Part shown: piece by piece, positions 1-13,900 of the stretch
Position numbering within the stretch: the stretch's first letter is position 1
Layout of the letters: each line of letters starts with the position of its first letter
Assembly (NCBI GenBank): GCA_013397935.1
Contig: VZRN01005169.1
Location: forward strand, 682,001 to 746,000
Origin: Dasyornis broadbenti
Taxonomy: Eukaryota > Chordata > Aves > Passeriformes > Dasyornithidae
Length of the DNA: 64,000 nt
Direction of reading: 5' to 3'
Notes under the pieces: generated by a model
Told to the model about the DNA's origin: nothing
What the model saw: the letters and a program-made list of their open reading frames with translations, nothing else
The model's database searches: none
Made by a program: the position numbers and the translations under genes

Positions 1-3000
1 GTTCTAACAACCGAATCAAATCTGCACGAGAAATGATAAATGTAGGCTGCCATTTCATTGAAGAAGAATGGGCTTCCTCTTAGGAGTATCTCTTCTCCCA
101 AAAACTACTCCACACACTCAAAAGCAGTACATTTCCAGGTGGTCTGGCTGATTGACAGACTGGAAGCTCAAGCTAAAAGCCATCACAAGAGGAGTGGTGG
201 GAACAAGTAGGCATTGACAGGGAAGGCAAATCTGACCCTTCAGCAACAACATGGCCTGAGGTCTTGTTACAGCGCCATATATCAAGAAGAGCCATGTAAA
301 ATCTCGTGTTCAGAATATGAGTATTTGCATTTATACACAAGGTACAGCACTTGCAGCTGTACTTAATTTTGTGGGGGCTCTCATGTGACTGAGAACAAAC
401 AGGTCACAGGTTGGGAAGGTGGTGTTGTCAATGGGGTAATAAAATCAAAGGCTACAGTCCTGTGACTCCCTTGTGATTTCATGTCAGTAACCAGGTCTCC
501 AAGACCTCTTTAACATTAGTAGTTCATTATTTTTTAATGATGGTGTTTTTTCTAAACACACTCTGAAACACTTAATGCTCTCAGGAAGCGGCTGTTGATG
601 AAACAGACAAAAAGCCTCAAAAACACAGATCAAACCTCAGTGATCTAAGGGAGCAGATTTTTAAAACTGTGTTCTCTGACACTTCTGCATCTCATGCAGA
701 TTGTGTACTGGATGCAGATTTCATCCTATTCTTTCCTGTGAGCAATCAGTTTTATGCTGTAGTTCTTCAGCATTAGCACAAGCAGTGACGAGTGAATCTC
801 CAGCTCTGGAAAGAAACTTTTCAAACGTTAAAGGTGGGATGGGTAATGGCTCTAGTTAGTTTAAAACAGACAAACAAAGGAACTTTGTACTATCTTTTTA
901 TCAGGTGAAATGGATTAAGAGATAATAAAATGGATAATCAAGTAAATACAGTGATACCTTCAACAAGATGCTATAATAGATTTGCATGAAATAATATAAC
1001 ATTTCCATCACACACCATGTGTAAAGCATCAGATGTTGTGCCTACAAAATGTAATAAGACCAGTGGGATGAGTCCTGGAGTTTTAGGTCAGCACAGTTTG
1101 TGCCTCTGATTCCATCTTCATGGAATCTCCTGGTTCCTTACCCTTCTTGTAGGCCCTTCCCTTCACTGTATTCTCTTCCAGCTTTCTCCAGGTTCAGAAT
1201 AATCAGTCGCACATCTTGTTCTCAAGTGTCTTTTGGCATCACTGATTCCTGGTGAAGAATTAAGGGGTTTTTTGGTGGGTGTGTTTGTGTTTCTTTTTCT
1301 TTTAAATGAAAGCTGAGCTTCTGGTCCTCCCACACACTCCAGGAGTTGGGGCCCTGAGTTTTGATTTCTTTTGCCCATGTATGAAAATGGACATGAAACT
1401 AATCACAGAGACTGGAGAGAACCTTTAGAAATGTGTTAACTCACAGTGCTCCTTTCCAGCCACTGTCATTCCATTTTATTTCAATTCAGTTTCTCCCCAA
1501 CAAGCCAGCCCAGTACTGAGGTTGTCAGTAATAAAGCTAGGAGGAGATGCAACAGCACAAAAGTGGATGCTAGAATGGGATTTTCAACAGACCAGGGGGA
1601 AGATAGACTTCTCCCAGGTTCCCACAGACTTTGAACGTGAGCTTGTTTTTAGCAACCCAAAAGATCAGTGTTACCAGAAAATCCACCTCTGAAAACAGCA
1701 GCCTAAAATCACTGTTTAGTGATTTTCTCTGGTTCAACACAGACCTGAGGCCCTGGTCCTGCTCTTGGTTCCTTGGCCTAAGACATGCTGGTGGCTTCAG
1801 TGGGACAGCACATGACTGCAAATAAAGACATTATTAGTTCAAGAATATAATCAAAATGGATAAATCAGGTTAGAAATAGAACAACACTAAGGAACAGCAA
1901 TGAGTGGACAGCTATTTAAAACAGATCAGTGTGCTGGGAAGAGAGGGAGGGAACAACTAACTTTGAAAATCTGGATCTGATGATGAGAAAGTCAAGGCCT
2001 GCATTTACTTGCAAGTTGTCTGCTGTCCAGTTCTGTAAGCTGCTGGGACAGGAGGGGTCTCTTGTTAGTTCTAAAGATCTTTATCAGAGTGGTCTGCTGC
2101 AGGATATCATCCATATATTAATTTCTGCAGCTTTGAGGGGAATGTTTTATGAGCTGGCAAACAGACAGCATTGCTTCAGCAGCCTCCGTGTCTCTGTCTC
2201 CACATTTTTTAAGCATCCTCTGCCAGCCCTGCACTGTGAATGAGTTTCTGTGTCACCAACACAGCAATAAGGCAGAGCAGGGGTAGAGGAGACGTCAGCT
2301 GGTAGTCCCAGCAGTGTCCCAGCACTCTCCCAGCTGTCAATAGCAGCATGGCAGCTGCCTTGAGATGAACAGCTGAAATGATTGGAGAGCATGTTTATAG
2401 GTTCTGCTAATGGTCCCTCTGACCCATGAATGATTTTGCTTGTTTTCCCTGGCACGTGCTGGACTTAACCCTCCAACCCAGAGCTGGAGGCAGAAAGCAA
2501 CCTCTGTGCTGGATGCTCCTTGCACAGGGCAGTGGGAAGGAAAAGGAAGTTCAAAGAATTGTTAGAGAAGGGACTGTCACACAGATTATTCTGACCGTCA
2601 GTGTTTTTCCAGTGTGGACCTTGCTATCTGAGCTAGATGCCCTCAGCTCAGCACCTAGTGGAGAGAAGCAACACTAACCTCCTCCCAAGGAACTCATCCA
2701 AAATAGATTGGATGAATCATGCTCTGGAGTGCATGTGACAAGCCCAGTGCTGCAGAAAGGTGAAAGGCCACAGATACCACTCTTAAATACAGCTTGATTG
2801 ATAATTCGGGCTTTATATTTTTTGTCCAAAAGAAAGAAGAAATAGATGATACTTACCTGGCACTTAACATCTGTAGAGCACAAAACATTTTACACAGGAA
2901 GACCATCGGTATCCTAACAGAGCAATGGAGGTATACCATTGTCTGCATTTGTTTAGGAGAACTGGGTAAAGTCTGAATTTTCCCAGATTTCTGGCATGCG

Positions 3001-5700
3001 TTAAAAACATAACTATTTGTCCTGCTGTTCAGGAAGGCTCCGTGACATCGATCTGTCCTTTTGAAGGAAAAGGCCATTGATTGGCTTCCCTACCCAAGGA
3101 GATTGTTCTGGGAACATATCAATTACTTTATAATAATCATTTATTTGTGAGAAAGCAGAGCACTTCCAGAATCACATTAAATAATCAGCATGTCCAGGTA
3201 CATCTGTCCTTTCCTTGAATGGCAGCAATATGAGAGCTTGATCTGTGCAATAAACTGCTCAGAGTGGAAAATAAAGCTAGGAGTGTTTTCCGTTGGAGAA
3301 ACTCCATTATTTTCTGAGAAGTCACTCCTGGTTTGTTCCTGTCTGAGACAGAGGAATTGCATCCACATGTAATCATGGTTTTAAGAGGTAATTTCAAAGG
3401 GCTGTAAGCCTTCTCTGTCTATCTTTTTTATTAAGAATGATGTTTTTTGGAGATCTTCCAATACTGAACACTCATGTAATTCAGTTATTGCTCCAAAAGT
3501 AATCCTGTTTATGATAATCATGGCAGGAGACCCGGGCTCTGCCTGCATATGCACGGCCATAACATCTGTGGTACTTGCTTGGATCAGTGTGCTGAATATG
3601 GTTTCATAGCTGTAGAATTTACAGCTTACAGATCATTTTCTAAGCATTAAAATGATTCTGAGGGATTTGACGGGAGAGCTGGACCATTCCTTTACCCATG
3701 TAATTTGTCACTGGCTCAGTCAGCATCCTGTTCCTGCTGTGGCCTGCTGGTGGGACATCACTTCATCTTGCCCCAAAAAGGGCTCTTTTTGTTTTTGTAG
3801 GATGAGTGAAGTGAAGGAAGCCACCTGATGAGTGAGTAAGGAATGCAGTTACTCTCAGATAAACAACAGGCTTGTGAGAGAAGAGCTGGCCCTGCTGACA
3901 ATCCGATAGACTGTCTCTCAATTGCTCTCTGCAGCCCACATTGGTGTTTCTGGTTCTCTCCTTTTCTCTTTGCATTATTAGGGCTGCACAATCCTCATCT
4001 TCCCTGTGCCTCATCTTTCTAAAAGATGTTTTGGCTCCAGAGATTCTGGCTCTCTTTCTAAAAGAGCTTGTGTCCTCTCTGGCACAGAGATACAAATGGG
4101 GAAGGCAGCAATGAGAAGATGAAGTCATGTTAAGCCAGGCTAGTGAAATGCTTTGCAGTTCTCCACAAAAGCCCCTGTGGGCATCTCTGAGCAGTCGTGG
4201 TGAGGTCATCTACCACATCATCTCACACTGCTGTGCTCCTTCACATTGTCTAGCAATACAAATGGCTTCAGTTCTGCCTGGGGAAGGATTGCCACTGGGT
4301 GGGCAACCAAAAGGCCTCATTAGGAGGTCCTGCTGGATCCAGGAAACGAAGGGAAGGAGGAATGCCAGTTCACATTGCCCTAAACCACATGCAGCATGAT
4401 GGCATGGGATAGACATGCGGCACTGCTGGAAGCTTATGCCAGGATGGGGAGGGCAATAAGGTGGCATAGAGGTAGTTTAGGTTTCCTTGCTCCTGGTCTG
4501 GCAATTACTGTACAGTATCTCTAGGGGACTCAAGAGTTTCCCTGTCCTTGGTATTACAAAATAAAGAGCAAGAAATTGAGTTTAAACCTGAGGACTTAAG
4601 TGTTCTGTCATGCCAGTGTAACAGAGCAGCTCCTGTGTGCATTACTTTGGATCCTTGGCTTATACTTTGCCCTACTGCAACCTTGCTAGCACAGCTGATT
4701 GTATACATCAAATAGCTCTGCTTCCCATTCAACGGAGAAGAATGAATGAAATTCATTAAAAGTGAACTTACAGATGAGCCTCAGTCTGTCATTTCGGTCA
4801 TGCTGATCTCTCTTGGATGCTCCATCTCTACTGCATATTGGCACACACTCCACAGAGGCCCATTGATGTGGAACAGCCTCCATGGTTCACCTTGGAACAC
4901 ATGATGATATGGCTCATGTCTTCCTAAGACATGGAATGATCTTAGTCTCCAAAGAGCTGTTGGGAATGGGCCCTGGCTCATACCAGCTCCCAATGCATAA
5001 CCATAAGTTGCCTGGGGGGACGCAAGCTAGTACAACCCAAAAGTAAGCAAAGGCACATGAGTACTTTAAGAGTAAAGAAACCCAAGTTTGAGTGCCCTGG
5101 AAATATCCCCTGTCACTCTTTAACCTGCTGATATTGTTGTCTCTGTGTACACTAGGAATTCAGCTCTCTGCTGAGAGAGATTGCTCCACAGTACTTCCAC
5201 TGCACCGCAACTGCAGTTATGCAGTTGCGGTGAGGAGGAATCTGTCAGTCTTAGGGCTGTGACTGGCCACCAATTTCTGACAGTTTTGCCCATCTTTCAG
5301 AGGACATGATGAAAAGAAGTTACACCAGCTAGGGCAAGGCAGATCTTGAGCAGCTCCAACACAAATCTGTTTGCCCACAGTGTAATATCGTGGGCATCAT
5401 TTGTAGATAAGGAAAAGGATGCAAAGAGGGAAAAGTTTGTACAAGTAGGTACCATGTTTGTGAGGAAGAAAGCTTCTTCCAGAAAACCAACTCTTAGAAA
5501 ACCATTTTTATTCTCAGTCTGTGACTCCCCCTTTGTTTACCCTGGTCTGCACCAAATCCCCTCATCTAATGGTTTTGCTTGGTATCTTTTGATTCTGTCA
5601 GTCAGTAGCTGTGTTAACAGAAGTATCTCTTCAGCTTTTGACAAGATTCTTAGTCATGATAATAGCATTATATAAAACATGTAATTTTTTTTCTTTCCAG
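1..5700 (+). other. Intron (3' part) upstream of the first exon in the window
   Basis: This stretch has no exon I can support. The preceding FRMD4A exon should encode the segment just before the split cysteine at 5701, and nothing matching it is visible here. All open frames are short (about 150 codons or fewer) and lack homology or a splice context. The only structure of note is a perfect 13-bp inverted repeat at 5203-5232. The stretch ends in a pyrimidine tract and AG at 5699-5700. Confidence 0.8.
5203..5232. repeat. Perfect 13-bp inverted repeat with 4-nt loop
   Basis: Arms 5203-5215 and 5220-5232 are exact reverse complements (CACCGCAACTGCA / TGCAGTTGCGGTG), separated by GTTA. It would form a GC-rich hairpin in the pre-mRNA about 470 nt upstream of the exon at 5701. 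The stem is too short for a typical microRNA precursor. Confidence 0.8.
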
Positions 5701-5766
5701 TGAGGATCGAGTCATTGAACATTACAAGAAACTAAATGGTCAGACAAGAGGTCAAGCAATTGTGAA
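5701..5766 (+). CDS. FRMD4A: FRMD4A exon: end of FERM F2 lobe
   Basis: The acceptor is TTTCTTTCCAG at 5690-5700 and the donor GTAAGT starts at 5767. The first base completes a cysteine codon begun in the upstream exon. It then encodes EDRVIEHYKKLNGQTRGQAI, then V, and the first two bases of an Asn codon. This is the last helix of the FERM middle (F2, acyl-CoA-binding-protein-like) lobe and is near-invariant between bird and mammal FRMD4A. It is separated from the next exon by a short 213-bp intron. The exon length (66 bp) keeps the frame. Confidence 0.95.
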
Positions 5767-5979
5767 GTAAGTAAAATAAGAGTGACTTCTTTGTGACCTT
5801 TGTTTTATTAGGAAATATTTATAAAGGACTGTAAATACAATATGTAACTATGTTTCCCATCTCATGCAATGCTTCATTTTTAAGTATTTATTGGCATAAT
5901 TATTTATTTATTAGAGCTTTTTTTCAGATCATCCTCTCAGCTTCTCAGACGTGTTATTCTCTTCTGTGTTGTTTTGCAG

Positions 5980-6037
5980 TTACATGAGCATTGTAGAATC
6001 CCTCCCAACATATGGAGTGCATTATTACGCAGTAAAG
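5980..6037 (+). CDS. FRMD4A: FRMD4A exon: FERM F2-F3 junction
   Basis: The acceptor is TTTTGCAG at 5972-5979 and the donor GTACGT starts at 6038. The first base completes the Asn codon from the previous exon. The exon then encodes 19 residues beginning YMSIVESLPTYGVHYYAVK and ends on a codon boundary. It links the F2 lobe to the first strand of the F3 (PH/PTB-like) lobe. The YGVHYYAVKD wording is typical of the FRMD4/EPB41-type FERM F3 start. Confidence 0.95.
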
Positions 6038-7824
6038 GTACGTGCTACAGAAAGGGTCTTTCACTGAATTAAACTCTTGTTGGAGAGGGAGGGAGAGAGG
6101 CACAAACAGCCATCCTGCTCTCAGAATACAATACACTATTACTAAAGTCTCGTTTCACTTCCTGAGGTAGGATAAACTTATTTCAACTGTGTGTGCATGT
6201 TTAGTAAATACAGTTCCAAAGAGGAAAATCCTGTTCTTGGAGATAAAACTCTTGCAGTCCTATTGTGCTGGAGTGTTCAGCTCACCATCAGCAGCATGAC
6301 AATGCCAGTGAACCTCCACCAAAGGAACAAGCCAGACACATCTCTGGCAGACACTCCTTTTTGTAGCTCCAGGAGGTCAGACCATTCCCAGATGGCAGAT
6401 CCATGAACACCTATCTAGGGCCAGCCACAACCTGCATATTGCAGCTCCCCTCATGTGAGATATGTAGATGGATACAGAGATTGTATATCTTTTTAATGCC
6501 AGAACAGTCCTGTACTCTAGAGACAGATAACACATTCTCATCCCCAAACAGCTCTCCACTTCTGTGTGGACTTCATGCAGGTATTCATGAAATCCCTCAT
6601 TTCTTTTGTCTAATGATTTATCGCCAAGATTTCTAGCCTCATATTATTATTATTATTAGTTCCCTGCCTGACCAGCTGTGTAGGTTTGTTATTTTTTTTA
6701 AATTGAGAAATCAATAAACATATACAGAACTAGATCCACATTCCCCAGAGCATATTCCCTCATTTATCACCCCTGAAGTCTTGATGTGTTTCATCTCTGT
6801 GCACAGATCATATGGTTTTTCATACATTTGTAATGTCTTGCACACATGGGGTACCATAAAAACACAAATATCTGACTGTACATGTCTCAGGAGATGCATT
6901 TCTAGTCTATTCCTGATAATGGGATATAATTATAAGGTTATTATTATTTTGCAAAAAGCATTAGCCTCATCTTTTCTCAGAGGGCAGGATCTCTCCAATG
7001 CCCTTTGCATCCAGATCTCTTGGATTACTCTAGATCAAGAAAAATCTAGTGGATTGGGCTGGATGTTCAATCCTCCAAACACCTGAAAGCTATTCCACTG
7101 AGCTTCCCATGGTCAATAAGCAGTAGTGAGTAGCAGTGAGGCAGGAAATATTGCACATAATAGGGTTTGCTTCTGCCTGATCTGGGGGTTTTGGTTTTAC
7201 TGTGTTTTACCCTGCCATTCTCTATCACATTAACAGAACAGCTGTAATTTCATTGAGGACTTCAGCTCAGTAAATTGCAGAGACTGGGATCAGATATCAG
7301 CCATTACTCCATAAGGCCATTTTATTGTACGCTCAGACACAAAGCAGTTGGGTCCGAGCCTGTCAGACCTTATCACTTGGTAGCTCTCAGATCCCATTAC
7401 TACTGCATTTTCAAGACTAATGCTAAAATCCCTCCACATAATTCAAGTCAGATGGGTGATTTGCTTTCCTTCCTCTCCAATCTCTGAGTGGTCAGACTGA
7501 ATAATTTACAGGGAAGAGAAAGAGGATGCACCACTGCACAAGGGACCCATGTCAAACCTCCTCACCTCCCCTGACATCATTTTGAGTAACTTGATCACAT
7601 GTGATGTGTTTTAAATTGTTCTGTATGTCATGGCCAAAAGTGAAACAGAGTTCTTCTAAACACTGTGGAGCTTTGTGACTTGCTCGAACACAGCAGGGGG
7701 AAATTTAACAGCACCCATTCAAAGATACTACTTAGAAACAAATCTCCATCTTGAACAACAGCACAGGAAATCTCCAGCATTTCCCCATCCTATTCAATAT
7801 CACTACCTCTGTTTTCTCTTTCAG
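6038..7824 (+). other. Intron, no other gene seen
   Basis: A 1.8-kb intron between the exons at 5980 and 7825. It holds a short ATT microsatellite (about 6643-6658) and otherwise AT-rich unique sequence. A stretch near 7671-7705 faintly recalls the conserved core of MIR elements but is too short to call. Confidence 0.8.
6643..6658. repeat. (ATT)n microsatellite
   Basis: About five uninterrupted ATT units in an intron. It is short, and nothing suggests function. Confidence 0.8.
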
Positions 7825-7911
7825 GACAAGCAGGGAATTCCGTGGTGGTTAGGACTTAGCTACAAGGGGATTTTTCAATATGACTACCATGACAAAGTGA
7901 AACCAAGAAAG
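7825..7911 (+). CDS. FRMD4A: FRMD4A exon: FERM F3 lobe, first part
   Basis: The acceptor is CTCTTTCAG at 7816-7824 and the donor GTAAGT starts at 7912. The exon is 87 bp, exactly 29 codons, with both ends on codon boundaries (phase 0-0). Skipping it would therefore keep the frame while removing F3 core strands. It encodes DKQGIPWWLGLSYKGIFQYD and continues to VKPRK. The WWLGLSYKGI pattern is the hallmark strand pair of FERM F3 lobes, which bind phosphoinositides and membrane-protein tails. Confidence 0.95.
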
Positions 7912-10900
7912 GTAAGTGTTTACTTTTCTATCAAGGTCTGGGCTTGCCATGCATGTTATGGCTTGAGTCAAGGGTGTGATGTACACCAAATGCTGGCATT
8001 GATTCATGTGATTTTTGAAGGATGTTCGTTTTCTCCCAAACTCGTCTGAATGTCTGCAAAGAATTAATGGACAGAAGTAGCTCATAATTTATTAAAAGTT
8101 GTGGGGTTTGGAGGAAATAAGCATCACTTAATGTTGCAATTTACCTTTCTGTTATGTGTCGTTCATAAGACAAAGATGGAAACTCAAGGCCTCATCCTCT
8201 CAGGTGCTGGAGGCTTTCCATCCACTGGCTATGGTGGATTGGAAATCCACCAATCCATGGTACTGTATTGTCAAGTCATAAATGATGTGAGAGAGAAAGG
8301 GGAGAAGAGACAGGAAAGCTGCTTCCATTTATTACAAAATGAAAATTGCATTATTTTCTCAGGACCAGCATTACATTTGACAAGCAACAATTTTCCTAAG
8401 TGAAGAGCTAAAGTCAAGCTAGCAGGGAAAGATGACTTTCAATGCATGCCTGAAAAAAAAGGCATGGAAAGTTTTGATTCCCTGAGCTCAACCTATGAGG
8501 CAGAGCTGCGTGTGCTGATTTTCCCACCTAGGATGCCATCTAATGTAAAAAGGCTCATCCCTGAGCACATGCCCTACAGGTGAGCATGCACAGCCTGTTA
8601 GCAACAGTGTTTGTTGCACTGCAAACCTGTGGAGATATCAGGAGGCAAGGCTTCAGGCTTGCTTGCAGGCTGCAGAACTGGATGATTTGGAGCAACTAGG
8701 CAGCTCTTCTGCAGATGCAAAAGCTTCCACAGTGAATTAATGTGCTGTATTTCTCTTTGCATTATCTCTGTGCTAATTCTTCTTTCGCCTCCCCTGGTCA
8801 CATTCAAGTTGGACACTGCCTGGTGCTCACAGAGAGCATCTTCTGTTTAAATAAATTAGAATCAAGGTTTTGGTAGAAAACTGAACTGCTAAGAAGGTAG
8901 TAAGAGACAATAGGTGCATCAATTAGCCTTTTATTGACTGAAGACTATTAGTGGGACTTTTTATTCATTGAAGGTAAGGACATGGAGAGTAACAAGGTCT
9001 TCACAAAGACTAAAAGACACATCTAAAAGACAAATCTATTTGGGATCAATCATTACCTACAGGGCAAGCCATACTCACACATGATAGTTTGAAACATGCC
9101 TAGGCTAGGTGTTTGCACCCACATATCTCCAGTAGTGCCAACACTCCAGGGAAGACATGTACTTAAAAGATGCCTGCAGAAGTCAGTCCTAGGAATACAA
9201 ACATTTCTTTGGAAGAAATTAGGGCCCTGCCGTGACAGGACTCAGCCTTTCACAATCTATAGCAATTATTGTCAGCCCTCTTGGGATGAGAGGGTTGGCA
9301 GAAAGCATCAGAAGGAATGAGAAGAGAGATCAGGTGCTCTGACTGCATGAGAGGAGACACATTTCCACCAGAAGAGTTGAGCCTTTCTCACCTTCTCTTC
9401 TTTCTCTTCTCAGCTGTTCAGGTGATCTAGTCTGTAGCACTGATTTAGGAGCTTGATAAAATCTTGGCCAGCCTCTCTGTGTACCCACTAACCTACCTCT
9501 GACACTCACACTGTGTGTCAAATCAGGGGCTTTAGACATCTCTGATGCCTTTTCTGCAAGAGTACCCTAAGAAAACAGGGTGATGGTTTTCTCTTTTTTG
9601 GGAATTAGGTTTTTTGGTCTCAGCAAATCATGTATGAAATCCAGCAGACCCAAAACAATAGTGCTGCCTTATGTATAAACCACTGAGAACAGTGGCAGAA
9701 GTGGTCATGTATCTGTGAGGGAATGCTGGGTGGGAAGGGAGAACAGGAATTTCCGGGCTAGAATCTGTCCATTACCACAATCCAGAGACCACGGCAGTGA
9801 AAAGACAGCCTAGATGAGCATTTCTCTGCTACATGATGCTTGCAAACCCCATCTGTTGGCAGAGCTATTCCAAAATGAACAGCCTAAATCAGGGGTGGGA
9901 CTTGGACAGAGTGGCTGAGGCTTCATTATTTCTCCATGGAGTGATTTTACCTTCTGTGGAGCAAGTAAAAAGACTTCTTACCCTACACAGGTGGTAAAAC
10001 CCCTCTGGCGAGAGCAGATCAACTGCCTCAGCGAGACGCAGTGTTTAATCCTCTGCTAATTAGATTGTAAAATTGCACTTGATAACCCTGGTATCTGGGA
10101 GCAGCCTGCCACAGTATCTGATTCATTTCACTGCACCAGCATGGGCGGGTTCAAGTCTTTGCTGTGCAAACGGGAGGGGTAAACCTTACTGAACTTTCTG
10201 CAAGGTAAACTTAGCGGGGGAGGGGGAAAGACATTATGGCTTTTCTGATCTTCCATATTTTGGTCCTGCACACTGCTGATGCCAAAAACAAATAGAAAAA
10301 TTACAGTGGAAGAATAAGTCCCCTGGAAAAAATACAAGCAGCAAATTGTAGCAAGAAACCAGCTGAAATCAAGACATTTCTATTAAGCGCATATAAAGCC
10401 TTGCTTGTCTTATGAGGGAGATCGTAATGTTTTCCTATATGTCATCCTAGATAGATTTCCATATTTCTTGTGTTTGCAAGTAAAACTGTAACCCATTCTA
10501 AGCAGCTGAACCTATCTCAGATGATCCTGTTAGCAGTCACTCAAAACCATAGTTCTATTAAATTGCTGGAGTAAATCAGCCATGTGTCTCTAGAAAACTA
10601 ACCAGGTTTGTCAGCAAGTTAAATGAGACCAGAGAGGGGAATTGAGACTGACACAGGGCCAGAACCTTGTCCTGCTTGCACTATTCTCACTCAGACATCA
10701 AGTCCTCCAGCATTACTGAGGATGCAGCTGAGATGGGTATCTGGCACCTAGTCCTGGGTGGTTCAGATGGGAATGCAGGGCTATTAAACTGGAATGCAGT
10801 TGTACCTAGACTGCAGAGACTAATGTGTCTCTGTGCTTCTATTTTTATGTTCCTTCCTGCCTGTGCTTGAATTCTGTGGAATCCCTGAATCTACCCAAAG

Positions 10901-13900
10901 CCATCACTTTGAGGTTCATCCTTTTTCTTCTGTCTGTTGAGGGCTAGCTCAGCAAGCCCTGCCAAAGGCTTCCTCTTGAATGTTGTCTGCTCTAGTGCAA
11001 ATTTGGTCCATATTAGTTATAATCTGCTAGCTGTTCATTCTCGGTTATTAAATAATTGCAAAAGTTTGGGTATACTTCACAAAATCCAACCCTCTAGCTG
11101 AACAAGAAGGGAGTAGCAAGTGTGGAAAGATGGCTGCTGTCCTGCCAATCATATATTGAGGAATTTTGGAAGTTGGGCTTGGAGAACCACTGTCATTTGT
11201 GTAGACGCAGCTCACAGCTTCCAGGGTGAACAGAAGCCATTTCCCTCCATGTTAAACTTAGCTTCCACAAACCCTTTCCTGTGAAAAGAGCAAACCCATC
11301 ATTTTCAGAAAAGGGTCATTAGAGTGCTTTTTGCATGAATTGCAGAGCAATTGGAAAGAAAGAACAAGGCACTGCAGCCCCACTCTGTGAGCATTTGTCT
11401 GTGAGTAGTGTGTGTCCATTTTAACCAGCACACAGGGATGTGACTCCACTCCATCCCCAGAGACTGTACACCAAGAGATGCAGCATAGCCTGGAGCTGTG
11501 AGATCTGCACAATCAAGTAGTAGCCTGAGGCATATCTCTGTTGTTCTAGTGAGATATTCCCACTGATTTAAGAGCCCAAAGGCATTCTTTCAGTGCACAC
11601 AGCTTAACAGTTAGTAAACAATTAACTCCAAGCTAAGAGTGAATGATTAACAAAGTCAGCCAAAGAACTTCCATATGGCAGATAAACAGACAGAGAAAAT
11701 GTTTAACTTATCACCAAAAATAAAATTACCTTGAAGGAGAGTCTGGTAGTGTTTAGTTCCTTTGTAAGAAATATGTCTACATAGTGTTATCTCTTTTTCT
11801 TCTATAGAAAGCTAGTGGCAATGAAACCTAAAGTGAGCCTTTTTTCTCAGACTCATAAACGTTATTACTGCTCACATTATCTGGTTACTGAAGACAACCC
11901 AAAGGGAATAAAGACATTTAGAAATAAGATAAAATGTGAGGCATCACAAAATCCAGCCATGAACATAACTTGACAAAAAAATTTCCTTGTGATAGCCACC
12001 AGCTTCTGCCATTTCTTCTCAGCATTACCCTTTCTCTGAGATTAAATGGAGCATGCTGTGAAAGTGCTCTGTTCCTTGCCGTAAAGTCTATGGATTCTCA
12101 TGAGAAAGAATTTAATTAGTAGTTTGTAGTGTCGTCATGAATCCAAAGCAAAGGTAACAGGTTGACTTCCCATTTAAACGTGCAAAAACAAGAGGCGAGT
12201 TGGACCCATCCTACTAAGCAATGCAGAGCACAAGTCAGTAGTTTTAACAGCCTGATCAGTGAAAAATCACCTGTTTGTCAAAAGCATGAGCAAAGTAATC
12301 AGCACATTCATTGTGTCCAGAAAGTGAAAGATTGCTGTCTGGTGCCACTTGGCCTTTTCCAAACAAGAGGTAGAGTGAACTTTCCCAATTCCAGAGGCAA
12401 AATGAGATATTTACACAGGAGGAGCAATAGCCTAATTAAGAGCTGCTTTATTGCAGAACAAATAGATCCTCTCTGCTTTAGGGCATAATGAAGCATTGTC
12501 AAGTCAGTAATTGCATTGATGGAGTGGTTAAACTTGTGCTTCCTGTGGTGAAGGAATGACAGACCAGTAACTTAAAAAAACATAAAGTAAGGATTGATGT
12601 GAATGATGGGGAGGAGAAAGCTGACAAATTGCTCTCTATCCTAACTGATCATAGAACACTGGGGCAGTCAAAAAGGCAAAAGAAACGTGAAATCCAAATT
12701 AGTTACAGGGAGCCCAATTCACTCCCACAGCTTCTTGCCACATGATACTATAGAGGCCATGAGTTCAGAAGGATTGAAGATAGGACTACAAGAGTGACCC
12801 TCCATCCAGGTTTTAACATTGAGTTGGTTACTTTCAAAGAGGATTTTGGGAGGGGTTATAAATCCTCATGTTCAGAGAGGGTGTTTGATTTGACGCCAAG
12901 TTGGTTTCTGTTGTCAGAGGTATGGAGCATGTGTCTCACTCCTCTCACTGGCATGCTGCTGAGCCACAGGGTGTATTCAGAAGGGGATGGACTTTCTCCA
13001 GGGCGTCCAGAATCAAGTGAGGTCACAAAATGTATTGGACTTATGTTTCATTGGGTTCCTCATCATTTCCTAGGACCTTTGCAAACACCTTTGCATTGCA
13101 GACAGGGATAAAAGATTTCAAATTTACAAATGATAAAAAAAGGAGCAGAAACCATTTCCAGGAAATACTGGTTTAAAAGCTAGTGGAGTCTCAATGGTAT
13201 TGCTGTAATAAATTATTCACTGTGATTAGCAGGCTGTTAAGGACTACCTGCTGACTCCTTCTGCTCTGCACTTTTATTTCTCTTCCCGTTGCTGATCCTT
13301 TGTGCTTCTTGGATTATGGACTTGGCTGTAAACTGAACCAGTCTTCAGGTCACAGTGGGTTCAATTCATTTTATAGTGCAGTAATTCAGTCTTGTTTTAG
13401 TATTTCGAAATGTGGGGCACGGGAAGAGGGACACATACAAAGCAAGGTTCCTTACCACACTGTTTCTTCTCATGAGGAGAAGTTGCTCGCCCAATTTCCT
13501 TCCTTATCGAAATGTAAGACCCAGATCTGTGACTGCAGAAGAGCAGACACAGTTTAAAACCTTCCTCTGCTGAAATGTCTTATTCCATCCCTGTTAGACA
13601 GGAGACCATGCTCTCACCAGCACCTCTTTTGCTGCTCTTTGCCCTCGGTTGGGGTTTCTACCAACCAGCACCAGGCACTTCCCCTTTCAGCCCCCACTGC
13701 TCCATGCCTTACCACTGTGCCAAAAAGCTGCCAAACATACTGGGAGCTGAATAAATGACATCAAAGTGCACTGGACTGGAAAGCAGAATTTTGTCCCTGA
13801 CACTGAGAACTTCCACAGGATTTGGCTGGACATGCCACTGGGCTGTGATTTCTTTTGGCAGCAGTATCAGCTGAAGTGGCCTTCAGCACCCTCCTCCCCC

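Noticed and set aside
5203..5232. Hairpin as a microRNA precursor
   Set aside because: A 13-bp stem with a 4-nt loop is far shorter than a Drosha/Dicer substrate, and no extended pairing flanks it.
1..5700. Search for the preceding FRMD4A exon
   Set aside because: No segment encodes the expected end of the F2 lobe before the split cysteine with a phase-compatible donor. The exon must lie upstream of the window.
8232..8252. 9-bp inverted repeat TGGTGGATT / AATCCACCA
   Set aside because: Short arms of this size are expected by chance several times in 64 kb.
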